The position numbers and the translations under genes are program-made. Positions 18,393 through 26,226 of a DNA stretch of 64,000 nucleotides are shown piece by piece. How positions within the stretch are numbered: position 1 is the stretch's first letter; every line of letters starts with the position of its first letter. Source of the DNA: Methanosarcina sp. KYL-1 (GTDB lineage Archaea > Halobacteriota > Methanosarcinia > Methanosarcinales > Methanosarcinaceae). The notes below the pieces were generated by a model that was given only the letters and a program-made list of their open reading frames with translations, was not told where the DNA came from and did not search any database. The DNA lies in contig NZ_VOUA01000018.1 of the NCBI RefSeq assembly GCF_024372725.1, forward strand, positions 18,926-82,925. Direction: 5' to 3'.

Positions 18393-18761
18393 ATTGAGAG
18401 AAAAAAAATTCATCCAGACTTCAAGTTTTTGTGAAAAATTCAATCAGACTGAAAGCTTTTGTGAAAAAAACCAATCGTCAAATGTTAAAAAAATCGTCAA
18501 CTGTTGAAAAAGAGCTCATGAAATCCATTCTGAAAAGCTATTACAAGCAACCCTGAAAGATCCAGGATAAAAATAAAAAATTGGGACGAGAGTGAAAGGC
18601 CGAAAAATAAACGTAGTGTAAAAAGGAGAAATAATCTCAAAGGAACTGATTTTCAAACAGCTCTGCAGGTTATGCTGTTTTTAAATAAAAAGCCCTCAGG
18701 ATTATTTACCTTCCAGTCCCCAACCTTTCATAGTATATGGTAAGGGAACGACTCATCAGGA

Positions 18762-18896
18762 TTATTTCTTCTTCTTTTCCTTTGCCAGTTTCTTCTTAGC
18801 ATCCTTGCTTCCTGATGCAGCCATTTTTTCCAGCTGTTCCATCTTTTCTTTCTTAGCGCCCTTCCTCTTATCCATATCTTTCTTAGACATTGCCAT
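18762..18896 (-). CDS. small lysine-rich protein, copy 3 (44 aa)
   Basis: Read from ATG 18896 (MAMSKKDMDKRKGAK) to TAA at 18762, ending KKKLAKEKKKK. It aligns without gaps to copy 2, with changes mostly of like for like (K/R, V/M, T/A). That pattern, conservation of protein while the DNA between genes differs, points to selection and so to a real product. Very basic; probably cytoplasmic. No known family is recognised. Confidence 0.8.
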   Translation of the reverse strand: MAMSKKDMDKRKGAKKEKMEQLEKMAASGSKDAKKKLAKEKKKK

Positions 18897-18995
18897 AGTT
18901 TATACCTTCATAGAAATTAATGTAGTACAATACCCTCAGAGATGCTACTGCAGAGCAGTCCAAAAGAGATATTGCTGAAAATCAATCCTTTTTTG

Positions 18996-19023
18996 TTTTA
19001 AGAGTATTTATCAGTTTCCGGCG
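18996..19023 (-). promoter_or_regulatory. conserved promoter of lysine-rich copy 3
   Basis: On the minus strand: cgccggaaactgataaatac then tcttaaaa. The TATA-like block is shared with copies 1 and 2; the actgaagat part is less clear here. Confidence 0.55.
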
Positions 19024-19526
19024 AAGGGAAAAACAGTAAGAAGTTAGAAGGAAAGCGAGAAAGGATCAAGAAATATTCAAAAACTCCAAGCTAAGGAATT
19101 GGGAAGCCATTTCCGAACCGTAATTTGGCTTATTTTCGCTTCAATTGTTTCCCCCGACCCGAACCCCTGATACTGCCCCGTACTAACAACCGTGCAAAAA
19201 CTCCTGCTGCCAATAACACTATAAAAACCCTTTACTTAGATAAAAAGAAAATCGCTATCCAGGGCAGCGTCTATTTCAACAACCGGGAAAGAACAATAAA
19301 AAGGGCCTGGAAAAGCAGATAAAGAAATCGAGAACCGCAGTAAGAAAAATAGATGTATTAAACGTGTTTTGTTCCGCTCGCTTGCGAGCGGCTTTTCCAG
19401 AAAATACAAAAAGAAGAAGAAGAAGAAGAAGAAAAAGAAGAAGAAGAAGAAAAAGAAAAAGAAGAAAATAAAGTCGTGTAATTTTTATTGTCCAACATAC
19501 CCTGAGTAAGCGGTTCTCTTGCTCTT

Positions 19527-19621
19527 CAGGCCGACAACTGATTTTCCAATTATAATTCACAGCCGAACACTGATTTATCTTTTACAATTCAGGCCGAACA
19601 CTGATTTTCCCTTTATAATTC
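19527..19621. repeat. imperfect tandem repeat of about 31 bp, three copies
   Basis: Units begin cag(g)ccgaacactgattt and end in ..aattataattc-like sequence, starting near 19527, 19560 and 19590. Copies differ at several positions, so the array is older than the perfect ones nearby. Confidence 0.7.
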
Positions 19622-19651
19622 AAGTTTCAGGATACATTCTTTTTAAGATTT

Positions 19652-19767
19652 TAGGACTTACGCACTTGAGAAGTAAAATCGAGAACATGCAGCCTCTTCA
19701 AAATTATTGAAAATCTACAGTTAAATGTTTCATGCTTCTGGTTTTCAGTTCAACTGCGTAAGTCCTA
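19652..19767. mobile_element. 116-bp MITE with 17-bp inverted ends and 5-bp target duplication
   Basis: The left end TAGGACTTACGCACTTG (19652-19668) and the right end CAACTGCGTAAGTCCTA (19751-19767) are inverted repeats with one mismatch. The five bases outside each end are the same, gattt (19647-19651 and 19768-19772), as expected for a target duplication. The 82 bases between have no coding capacity. This is a non-autonomous element mobilised by a transposase elsewhere; its family cannot be named from this window. Confidence 0.85.
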
Positions 19768-20011
19768 GATTTAATATTCAGGTTACATTTTCACTTAAGG
19801 GAAAACGCCGTTCACTTCGTGAACGGGACTTCTGCCCCGGGTAAGAACCGCCCGCCTGAAACCTATCCCTACCCGGAAATCCAGGCTTTGAAAGTTAGCC
19901 GGGGTTCAAAATCATCAAGAAAAAAATCCAAAAAATAGACCCTGTTCAAAAAAGAAGTGTATTGAAATCGCCCGAAAAAAATATGAAAGAACACTGACAA
20001 AAATCAAGAGA

Positions 20012-20163
20012 GAACTAAGAAGGAACTGAGAAGGAACTAAGAAGGAACTGAGAAGGAACTAAGAAGGAACTGAGAAGGAACTAAGAAGGAACTGAGAAGG
20101 AACTAAGAAGGAACTGAGAAGGAACTAAGAAGGAACTGAGAAGGAACTAAGAAGGAACTAAGA
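20012..20163. repeat. 22-bp tandem repeat (two 11-bp halves) downstream of pyrG
   Basis: About seven units alternating aagaaggaact and gagaaggaact, then three copies of gacgaaaaaa. It begins about 95 bases beyond the pyrG stop in the transcription direction. Purine-rich like the array after iscU. Confidence 0.9.
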
Positions 20164-20258
20164 AAGACGAAAAAAGACGAAAAAAGACGAAAAAAATTTA
20201 AAACAAACCAAAAACGAACTAAAAACAAAAAATAGAAAAATAAGGCCAAATGGCCTTT

Positions 20259-21866
20259 TTACTGTCTTTCCTTTTCCTTCCTGTACTTGCACATGGCTTT
20301 GACAAGACCTTTAAACGGTGGGGAGGGCCTTCCAGGCCTTGACCTGAACTCGGGGTGGAACTGGGAAGCGAAGAAGAAGCGCTTATCAGGGATTTCGGCG
20401 ATCTCCATTCTGTTTTTGTTTTTGCCGGAGAATACCATGCCAAAGGATTCCAGCCTGTCCACGAATTCGGGGTTTACCTCGTACCTGTGGCGGTGGCGCT
20501 CGACGATGTAGCTGGTGCCGTAGATATCTGCGGCAATTGAGCCTTCTTTAAGGATGGCTTCGTAGTCACCGAGACGCATGGTACCGCCCATGTCAGCAAC
20601 GCCGCTCTGTTCGGGGAGGATGTCAATGACAGGGTAGGGGGTATCCTCGTCAAATTCGGTGCTGTTTGCGCCGTCCAGTTTTACCACGTCGCGGGCAAAC
20701 TCGATTACTGCAAGCTGCATGCCCAGGCAGATCCCGAGGAAGGGGAGGTTATTTTCCCGGGCGCATTTGATTGCGAGCATCTTGCCTTCGGTCCCACGGC
20801 CACCGAAACCGCCTGGGATCAGGACACCGTCGTACTGGAGGAGGAGTTTGTCAACACCTGCCGGGTCGTTTTCCAGGACTTCGGCTTCGATCATGTTGAT
20901 GTTGACCCTGCATGCGTTTTCTATGCCGCCGTGCTTTACGGCTTCCAGGATGCTCAGGTAGGAATCTTCAAGGTTGGTGTATTTCCCGACGATTGCAAGG
21001 TCTACTTCTTCCTTGACTTCTTTCATCCTGACAACCATGTTCTTCCAGCCCTCGTCTTCTACTTCGGAGTTGAGCTGCAACCTCTGCATTAGTTTTGTCG
21101 TTAGGCCCTGCTTTTCAATTTCCAGGGGCACCTCGTAAATGTCATCGGCATCGTGGGCACTTATGACCAGTTCCTGGGAAACGTCACAGAAAAGGGCGAT
21201 CTTTTCCTTTGCGCTCTCCTGCAGGGGGGTCCTTGACCGGGTAACGATTACATCAGGGCTCAGGCCAAGTGCCCTGAGCTCTTTTACGGAGTGCTGGGAG
21301 GGCTTGGTCTTCTGCTCACCCTGAAGGTCTTCCATGACCAGGGTCACGTGGATAAACACGATATTTTCAGGAGGCTCTTCCCTATGCATCTGGCGGACGG
21401 CTTCCAGGAAAGGCATACTTTCGATGTCTCCCACAGTTCCCCCGATTTCCACCAGGCAGATGTCAGCCCCGCTCCGGGCTGCAACTTTCCTGATCTTGTT
21501 CTTGATCTCGTTTGTGATGTGGGGGATGATCTGGACGGTCTTTCCCAGGTAATCGCCTCTCCTCTCCTTTGCGATCACTTCCTGGTAGACCTTGCCAGTG
21601 GTGAGATTGTGGTCCCTGGTAAGTTCCGTGTCCAGGAACCGCTCGTAGTTCCCGAGGTCCAGGTCAACTTCGCCGCCGTCTTTAAGCACGAAAACTTCCC
21701 CGTGCTGGTAGGGGCTCATGGTGCCTGCGTCAATGTTGATGTAAGGGTCGATCTTGATAGACGTAACTTTGTATCCTTTATTTTTCAGGTTCCTGCCGAT
21801 GGACGCGATGGTGATGCCTTTTCCAAGCCCGCTCATCACTCCACCGGTAACTACGATATACTTCAT
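20259..21866 (-). CDS. pyrG: CTP synthase
   Basis: A 535-aa enzyme making CTP from UTP, ATP and glutamine. The N-terminal synthase domain opens [17 protein letters not shown] (P-loop type) with [21 protein letters not shown] (in parts: [13 protein letters not shown]) near residue 40; the C-terminal glutamine amidotransferase domain has the nucleophile in FLGICLGMQ and the IPGGFGGRG oxyanion segment. Length equals the family standard. Cytoplasmic, pyrimidine pathway. The downstream gene order (Trm112-like, membrane protein, then pyrG on the same strand) leaves 404 bases upstream of pyrG, so it probably has its own promoter. Confidence 0.98.
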   Translation of the reverse strand: MKYIVVTGGVMSGLGKGITIASIGRNLKNKGYKVTSIKIDPYINIDAGTMSPYQHGEVFVLKDGGEVDLDLGNYERFLDTELTRDHNLTTGKVYQEVIAKERRGDYLGKTVQIIPHITNEIKNKIRKVAARSGADICLVEIGGTVGDIESMPFLEAVRQMHREEPPENIVFIHVTLVMEDLQGEQKTKPSQHSVKELRALGLSPDVIVTRSRTPLQESAKEKIALFCDVSQELVISAHDADDIYEVPLEIEKQGLTTKLMQRLQLNSEVEDEGWKNMVVRMKEVKEEVDLAIVGKYTNLEDSYLSILEAVKHGGIENACRVNINMIEAEVLENDPAGVDKLLLQYDGVLIPGGFGGRGTEGKMLAIKCARENNLPFLGICLGMQLAVIEFARDVVKLDGANSTEFDEDTPYPVIDILPEQSGVADMGGTMRLGDYEAILKEGSIAADIYGTSYIVERHRHRYEVNPEFVDRLESFGMVFSGKNKNRMEIAEIPDKRFFFASQFHPEFRSRPGRPSPPFKGLVKAMCKYRKEKERQ

Positions 21867-22270
21867 GGGTCAGCTTCCTCAACAATTATATTCAGTAGCG
21901 GTTTATTGCTCAGTGGGATAATCACCCAAAACATTTGCAAAAAATTCCATTAAATGCCTGCTTACGAACACAATACCAATAGTTTCATGATATAAAAAGA
22001 ATGGTATCAGGACCTGCTGCACCCCTGTGGAAAAAACCAAAGAAACAGCACCCTACCAGGGCAACAGGGACAAAAAGAAAATATGGGAATCTTGCCCTCC
22101 CTTCCACAGAGGGATTCAAACCATGGAGGAATTCAACCCATTGAGAAATTCAGTCCATGAAGGATCAATCCATAGAGGAATTCAACCAATTAAGGAATTC
22201 AGACCATGGAGAAATTCAAACAATGGAGGAATTCAGTCCACAAGGGCCTCAGCGTTTTACCGTGCAGAGT
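21867..22270. other. intergenic region upstream of pyrG
   Basis: Contains the pyrG leader and the 17-bp imperfect repeat array. The open frame running through the array on the plus strand (HRGIQ, EEFN motifs) is a product of the repeats. Confidence 0.5.
22114..22241. repeat. imperfect 17-bp repeat, about seven copies
   Basis: Units of 16-17 bases such as attcaaaccatggagga, attcaacccattgagaa and attcagaccatggagaa follow each other without gaps. They contain near-palindromic ccatgg. Decayed minisatellite. Confidence 0.75.
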
Positions 22271-23011
22271 TCAGCCTTCGTCCATAATTCTCAGCAGAAT
22301 ATAGGTAATGCAGGTAATGAACAGAATGGAAAATAACAGAGCCTGGGTAAAACTGATGCTGTATTCGGAACTTCCCGGAATAAAGAGATAAAGGAAGAAA
22401 AGAAAAACAAGAACCAGAAAGCCTCCCATTGCCATGGTCAGAGAAAACTTTTCATCTTTTTCTACGTTTCTTCGGGGATTTTTATGGGCATGTGAGGTTG
22501 AAGGGTTCCCTGTCAGTTTCTTCAGGATTGAGACCAGAAGCCCGTTTTCTCCCGGCTGACGCGGAGCTTTCTTTGCAGGTTTCTCCGCAGAGGGCCTGTA
22601 GGGTCGCATCTCATCGTTTTCCTCCCATATCTGGATTTCGTCATCAGGGGACTCTTTAGGCTTTTCGACTCTCCCCAGTTGCACGGGAAACCCTTTCTTT
22701 TTCGAGCCGTAACCTGCAGTAATGAAGATCTGCCCTTTCGTAAGGACCCGGCCGTCATGCGGAATTCTTGCAACGGCTGAAACATACTCCTTCTGGAGGA
22801 CATACGGGTTGTCCCGCAAAAACGTAATCTGGCCTTTGAGCTCATCACTCACGGAAAGGTGAATGTGGGTAGGAGAACCGTGGTTGCTTATCAGGATTTC
22901 AAAGGTCTGGTCTTCCCCTGGGGAAAGAGGAATCTCGATGCCTTCTTTTTCAAACTCTATTGAGTTCAATTCCTGCCGGTTGATTATAACATTCTGGAAT
23001 ATCTGCTGCAA
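22271..23011 (-). CDS. membrane-anchored protein of unknown function (246 aa)
   Basis: Unrecognised. The N-terminal 110 residues look like a beta-sandwich (PLSPGEDQTFEILISNHGSPTH in parts: GEDQTFEILISNHG; HIHLSVSDELKG), similar in feel to archaeal surface-type domains although no signal peptide precedes it. A charged proline-rich linker (about 120-180) and two C-terminal membrane helices (about 193-211 and 222-241) follow, so the domain probably faces the cytoplasm or is tail-anchored. It begins 15 bases after the Trm112-like gene on the same strand, so the pair is likely an operon. Confidence 0.65.
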   Translation of the reverse strand: MQQIFQNVIINRQELNSIEFEKEGIEIPLSPGEDQTFEILISNHGSPTHIHLSVSDELKGQITFLRDNPYVLQKEYVSAVARIPHDGRVLTKGQIFITAGYGSKKKGFPVQLGRVEKPKESPDDEIQIWEENDEMRPYRPSAEKPAKKAPRQPGENGLLVSILKKLTGNPSTSHAHKNPRRNVEKDEKFSLTMAMGGFLVLVFLFFLYLFIPGSSEYSISFTQALLFSILFITCITYILLRIMDEG

Positions 23012-23026
23012 GCTTAACCCCTCACA

Positions 23027-23209
23027 TCAGTTCCTCATATCGGGAGGAAGCAAATTCGGGATCCCTTCATCTATCGGATAATGCTCTTTGCAGACAGGGC
23101 AGTAGAGGGTCCCGGATATGACCTCCTCTTCGTTTTCTTCAACAACGTTCAAAACCAGATCGCCTTTGCAGATAGGGCAGGCCAGAATATCCATAAGATC
23201 CTTTTTCAC
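23027..23209 (-). CDS. Trm112-like zinc-ribbon protein (methyltransferase activator)
   Basis: A 60-aa protein of the Trm112/YcaR family. In eukaryotes and archaea Trm112 binds and activates several methyltransferases acting on tRNA, rRNA and release factors. The family pattern KKDLMDILACPICKGDL...LYCPVC...YPIDEGIPNLLPP is complete, with the two CPxC knuckles of the zinc site. GTG at 23209 is chosen as start because GGTGA lies ten bases upstream and relatives begin at KKDLM; an in-frame ATG at 23260 would add 17 residues that do not resemble the family. Upstream partner of the 22271 gene. Confidence 0.85.
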   Translation of the reverse strand: MKKDLMDILACPICKGDLVLNVVEENEEEVISGTLYCPVCKEHYPIDEGIPNLLPPDMRN

Positions 23210-23260
23210 TCTGTAGTCACCGTCAAAGCCACTTGTAAGATAGGGGAAGGGGAATTCCAT

Positions 23261-23787
23261 TTTGCGGGATTATTTAATGTAACTGAATTAATTCTCTATA
23301 GCTGAAAAATTCTTTGTAGCTGAATTATGTAGTAGGACTATCTTCCGTATTTACTTTACGTAAATTTCCGTATTTTACTTTAGGTAAATCATCTTTTGTA
23401 TTTTAATGTCACCTGTATAATTACAAATTATTTACGATTTGGGTTTTTCTCTCCTTAAAAATTAGTTACAACTTCGCTCTTTTGCATTTCACTGAATGTA
23501 ACAACTTCAAAAATATATTAGCATATTGGCAATTTTCACAAAGTTTATAAGACAGTAACATTTGATAAAATATGTATTTTGCCTCATTAGAGGGAATAAA
23601 AATAATGTAGCAAGTCCAAAATAAGAGGAGCTGTAAATATATTTTGCAAGATCTAATTTTGGATGTGCGCTGGTCAATAATTTTGGATGAAACCTGGTTT
23701 CACATAATTTTCCCTCTACGGTTGGGAAACCGGGACAGAAAAACCTCGAACTTTTAAAAAAGACAATTAGAACAGTGTGGAGTGAAA
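23261..23787. other. divergent regulatory region between trm112-like gene and the CO dehydrogenase operon
   Basis: An AT-rich 527-base space with no gene. It has several TATA-like stretches (for example around 23509-23516 and 23543-23549), the ttccgtattt repeats listed separately, and two copies of aattttggatg (about 23653 and 23680). The long distance to cooS suggests a long leader or complex control. Confidence 0.5.
23343..23388. promoter_or_regulatory. paired ttccgtattt...tttacgtaaa boxes, possible operator
   Basis: Two direct copies, 23343-23364 and 23366-23388, each of the form ttccgtattt(t)acttta[c/g]gtaaa. The inner tttacgtaaa of the first is a perfect palindrome; the second has one change. 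Such tandem palindromic boxes between divergent genes resemble operators. Function is inferred only. Confidence 0.4.
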
Positions 23788-25665
23788 ATGAAGCCGAAAG
23801 CATACGAGAGAAGCATAGACCCTGCCACCCGGGCCATGCTCCTGAAAGCCGAAAAGGAAGGAATAGAGACCGCCTGGGACCGCTATGAGAAGCAGCTGCC
23901 CCAGTGCAGCTTCGGGCAGCTGGGAGTCTGCTGCCGGAACTGTAACATGGGCCCCTGCAGGATAGACCCCTTCGGGGAAGGGGCGGATAAAGGGGTCTGC
24001 GGGGCCACTGCAGACATCATAGTTGCAAGAAACCTCCTCAGGATGATTGCCGCAGGCGCGGCTGCCCATTCCGACCATGCCAGGGACGCCGTGCTGACTT
24101 TCAAGAAGATGAGCGGAGGAGAAGCCGGAAGCTACGGCATAAAAGACGAAGCCAAACTCTTTTCCCTGGCTGCCGAATATGGGATTTCTGCCGAAGACAG
24201 GAGCAAAGAAGAAATCACAGCCGAACTTGCCAGCGCCCTGCTTGCTGAATTCGGAAAGCAGGAAGGGCCCATACAGTATACCCGCCGGGCTCCCGAAACA
24301 AGGCTCAGGCTCTGGGCAGAACTCGGGATCGAACCTAGGGGAATTGACCGGGAAATCGTGGAATGCATGCACAGGACCCACATGGGAGTGGACAACGATG
24401 CAACCCACATCCTCCTGCACGGGCTCAGGACCAGCCTCTCGGACGGCTGGGGCGGTTCCATGATCGCAACGGAGGTACAGGACGTGCTTTTCGGGACTCC
24501 CGAACCCAGGAAAGCTACCGTAAACCTCGGGGTGCTTTCCGAAGATAAGGTAAACGTGATCATACACGGGCACGAACCCATCCTCTCCGAAATGATTGTG
24601 GAAGCTGCCGAAGACCCCACACTCCTTAAACTTGCAAAAGAGAAGGGAGCAAAGGGGATTAACGTTGCAGGGATCTGCTGCACTGGAAACGAAACCCTGA
24701 TGCGACACGGGACTCCTATTGCCGGGACATTTCTCCAGCAGGAGCTGGCAGTGATTACAGGAGCCGTAGAAGCTATGGTTGTGGACGTGCAGTGCGTAAT
24801 GCCTGCCCTGGGAAGCCTTACGGGCTGCTACCACACAAAGTTCATTTCAACCTCCCCGAAAGCCGACTTCCCGGGGACAAACCGGATCGAGTTCCACGAG
24901 GAGAAGGCCTATGAAACCGCAAAGGAGATCGTAAGGACGGCGGTCGAAAACTTCCCTAACCGCAGCCCGGAAAAGGTCAGCATCCCGGACGAGAAACAGG
25001 AATGCATGGTCGGCTTCAGTGCAGAAGCCATCCTTAAAGCCCTTGGAGGGACCCCGACCCCCCTCATAGACGCAATCGCCGGCGGTTCGGTAAAGGGGAT
25101 AGGGGCAGTTGTAGGCTGCAACAATGTCAAGGTCCAGCACAACTACGGGCACGTTAACCTGGTAAAGGAACTGATCAAAAACAATGTCCTGGTGGTAACC
25201 ACCGGCTGCAATGCAATAGCCTGTGCCGAAGCCGGGCTCCTGGTACCCGAAGCCGCTTCCATGGCAGGAGAAGGCTTAAAAGGAGTGTGCGAAGCCCTGG
25301 GCATCCCCCCGGTCCTGCACATGGGTTCCTGTGTGGACATCAGCAGGATCCTGGTGCTCGCCTCAGCCATTGCAAAAGCCCTCGGGGTGGACATAAGCGA
25401 CCTGCCGGCTGCAGGTGCGGCCCCGGAATGGATGAGTGAAAAAGCCGTGAGCATAGGGGCGTACGTGGTCTCCTCCGGGGTCTACACCGTACTCGGGACA
25501 GTCCCGCCTGTCCTCGGAAGCGCAGCAGTTGCCGATCTCCTGACCAGGGGGCTGGACGGGGTTGTAGGAGCCAGCTTTGCCGTTGAGCCCGACCCCTTCA
25601 AAGCCGCCAGCCTGATGCTTGCAAGGATCGAGGAAAAGCGAAAAGCCCTCGGGCTTAAGGCCTGA
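23788..25665 (+). CDS. cooS: nickel carbon monoxide dehydrogenase, catalytic subunit (CooS)
   Basis: A 625-aa monofunctional Ni-Fe CO dehydrogenase, oxidising CO to CO2 with release of two electrons. ATG 23788 has GGAG five bases upstream; a GTG two codons earlier is possible. By my count all metal ligands are present: D-cluster Cys40 and Cys48; B-cluster Cys49, Cys52, Cys57, Cys71; C-cluster His261 (HGHEP), Cys297 (GICCTGNE), Cys335, Cys443, Cys473 and Cys514. It is not the large acetyl-CoA-pathway type (CdhA): that is longer and carries extra ferredoxin domains. It heads a five-gene operon; cooF begins 15 bases after the stop. Cytoplasmic. Confidence 0.97.
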   Translation: MKPKAYERSIDPATRAMLLKAEKEGIETAWDRYEKQLPQCSFGQLGVCCRNCNMGPCRIDPFGEGADKGVCGATADIIVARNLLRMIAAGAAAHSDHARDAVLTFKKMSGGEAGSYGIKDEAKLFSLAAEYGISAEDRSKEEITAELASALLAEFGKQEGPIQYTRRAPETRLRLWAELGIEPRGIDREIVECMHRTHMGVDNDATHILLHGLRTSLSDGWGGSMIATEVQDVLFGTPEPRKATVNLGVLSEDKVNVIIHGHEPILSEMIVEAAEDPTLLKLAKEKGAKGINVAGICCTGNETLMRHGTPIAGTFLQQELAVITGAVEAMVVDVQCVMPALGSLTGCYHTKFISTSPKADFPGTNRIEFHEEKAYETAKEIVRTAVENFPNRSPEKVSIPDEKQECMVGFSAEAILKALGGTPTPLIDAIAGGSVKGIGAVVGCNNVKVQHNYGHVNLVKELIKNNVLVVTTGCNAIACAEAGLLVPEAASMAGEGLKGVCEALGIPPVLHMGSCVDISRILVLASAIAKALGVDISDLPAAGAAPEWMSEKAVSIGAYVVSSGVYTVLGTVPPVLGSAAVADLLTRGLDGVVGASFAVEPDPFKAASLMLARIEEKRKALGLKA

Positions 25666-25680
25666 GCCGGAGGTGAGCGG

Positions 25681-26196
25681 ATGAAAGAAGTTATGGTCCG
25701 CCCGGAACGCTGCATGGGCTGCAGGTCCTGTGAAATTGCCTGCGCCGTTGAGCATTCCGAAAGCAAGAGCCTCTTTGCAGCCGTAGGGGAAAGCCCCAGC
25801 CCGAGGAAAAGGATCTATATAGAGTACATCCCCGAACACGCCGCTTCCGTCCCGGTGACCTGCCGGCACTGCGAGGACGCTCCCTGCACAACAGTCTGCC
25901 CCACAGGTGCCCTTTCCAGGGAAGAGATCAGCAGGAAAGTCGTCCATTCCCCCGAACTCTGCATCGGCTGCTGGACCTGTTCCATGGTCTGCAACTATGG
26001 GGTAATCGGGAGGCAAAAGGAAGCCAGGGTTGCAGTAAAATGCGACCTCTGCCCGGGAAGGGAAGTCCCTGCCTGCGTGGAAGCCTGCCCAACAAACGCC
26101 CTGGTCTATGCGGAGGTTAAAGACTTTTCCGGGATCAAACGCGCGGAAGCTGCCCTGAAGCTGGCCAGGGGAATGAAACCCGGAAGCGCCCTCTGA
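25681..26196 (+). CDS. cooF: CooF-type polyferredoxin (four [4Fe-4S] clusters)
   Basis: A 171-aa Fe-S protein of the CooF/HycB class that takes electrons from CooS. Sixteen cysteines form four cluster sites: CMGCRSCEIAC (residues 11-21), CRHCEDAPCTTVC, CIGCWTCSMVC and CDLCPGREVPACVEAC, each followed by P or a similar residue in the usual pattern. The gene overlaps none but is spaced 15 bases from cooS, with ggaggtgagc just before its ATG. It ends 30 bases before the formate-dehydrogenase-type gene. In carboxydotrophs CooF feeds a hydrogenase; here no hydrogenase follows. Confidence 0.93.
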   Translation: MKEVMVRPERCMGCRSCEIACAVEHSESKSLFAAVGESPSPRKRIYIEYIPEHAASVPVTCRHCEDAPCTTVCPTGALSREEISRKVVHSPELCIGCWTCSMVCNYGVIGRQKEARVAVKCDLCPGREVPACVEACPTNALVYAEVKDFSGIKRAEAALKLARGMKPGSAL

Positions 26197-26226
26197 TGAG
26201 CCGCCTCCGAAATATGGGAAATTGAG

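Larger units (their letters stand above)
18897..20258. other. 1.3-kb gene-free region
   Basis: No credible gene. From left to right: leader and promoter of lysine-rich copy 3, an aag/aaaag-rich run (about 19407-19472) after a ccgctcg/cgagcgg hairpin (about 19374-19391), imperfect repeats (19527-19621), a 116-bp MITE, a ccgttcac/gtgaacgg hairpin (about 19810-19828), and a minisatellite up to the pyrG stop. Confidence 0.6.

Noticed and set aside
20012..20163. Possible CRISPR at the repeat arrays (here and at 4074, 17938, 22114, 45785)
   Set aside because: Units abut directly, with no unique spacers; no cas genes in the window.
22027..22287. 86-codon plus-strand frame between pyrG and the membrane protein
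   Set aside because: Produced by the 17-bp repeats; no ribosome site.
23767..24834. 355-codon minus-strand frame opposite cooS
   Set aside because: Shadow frame; cooS has all metal ligands.
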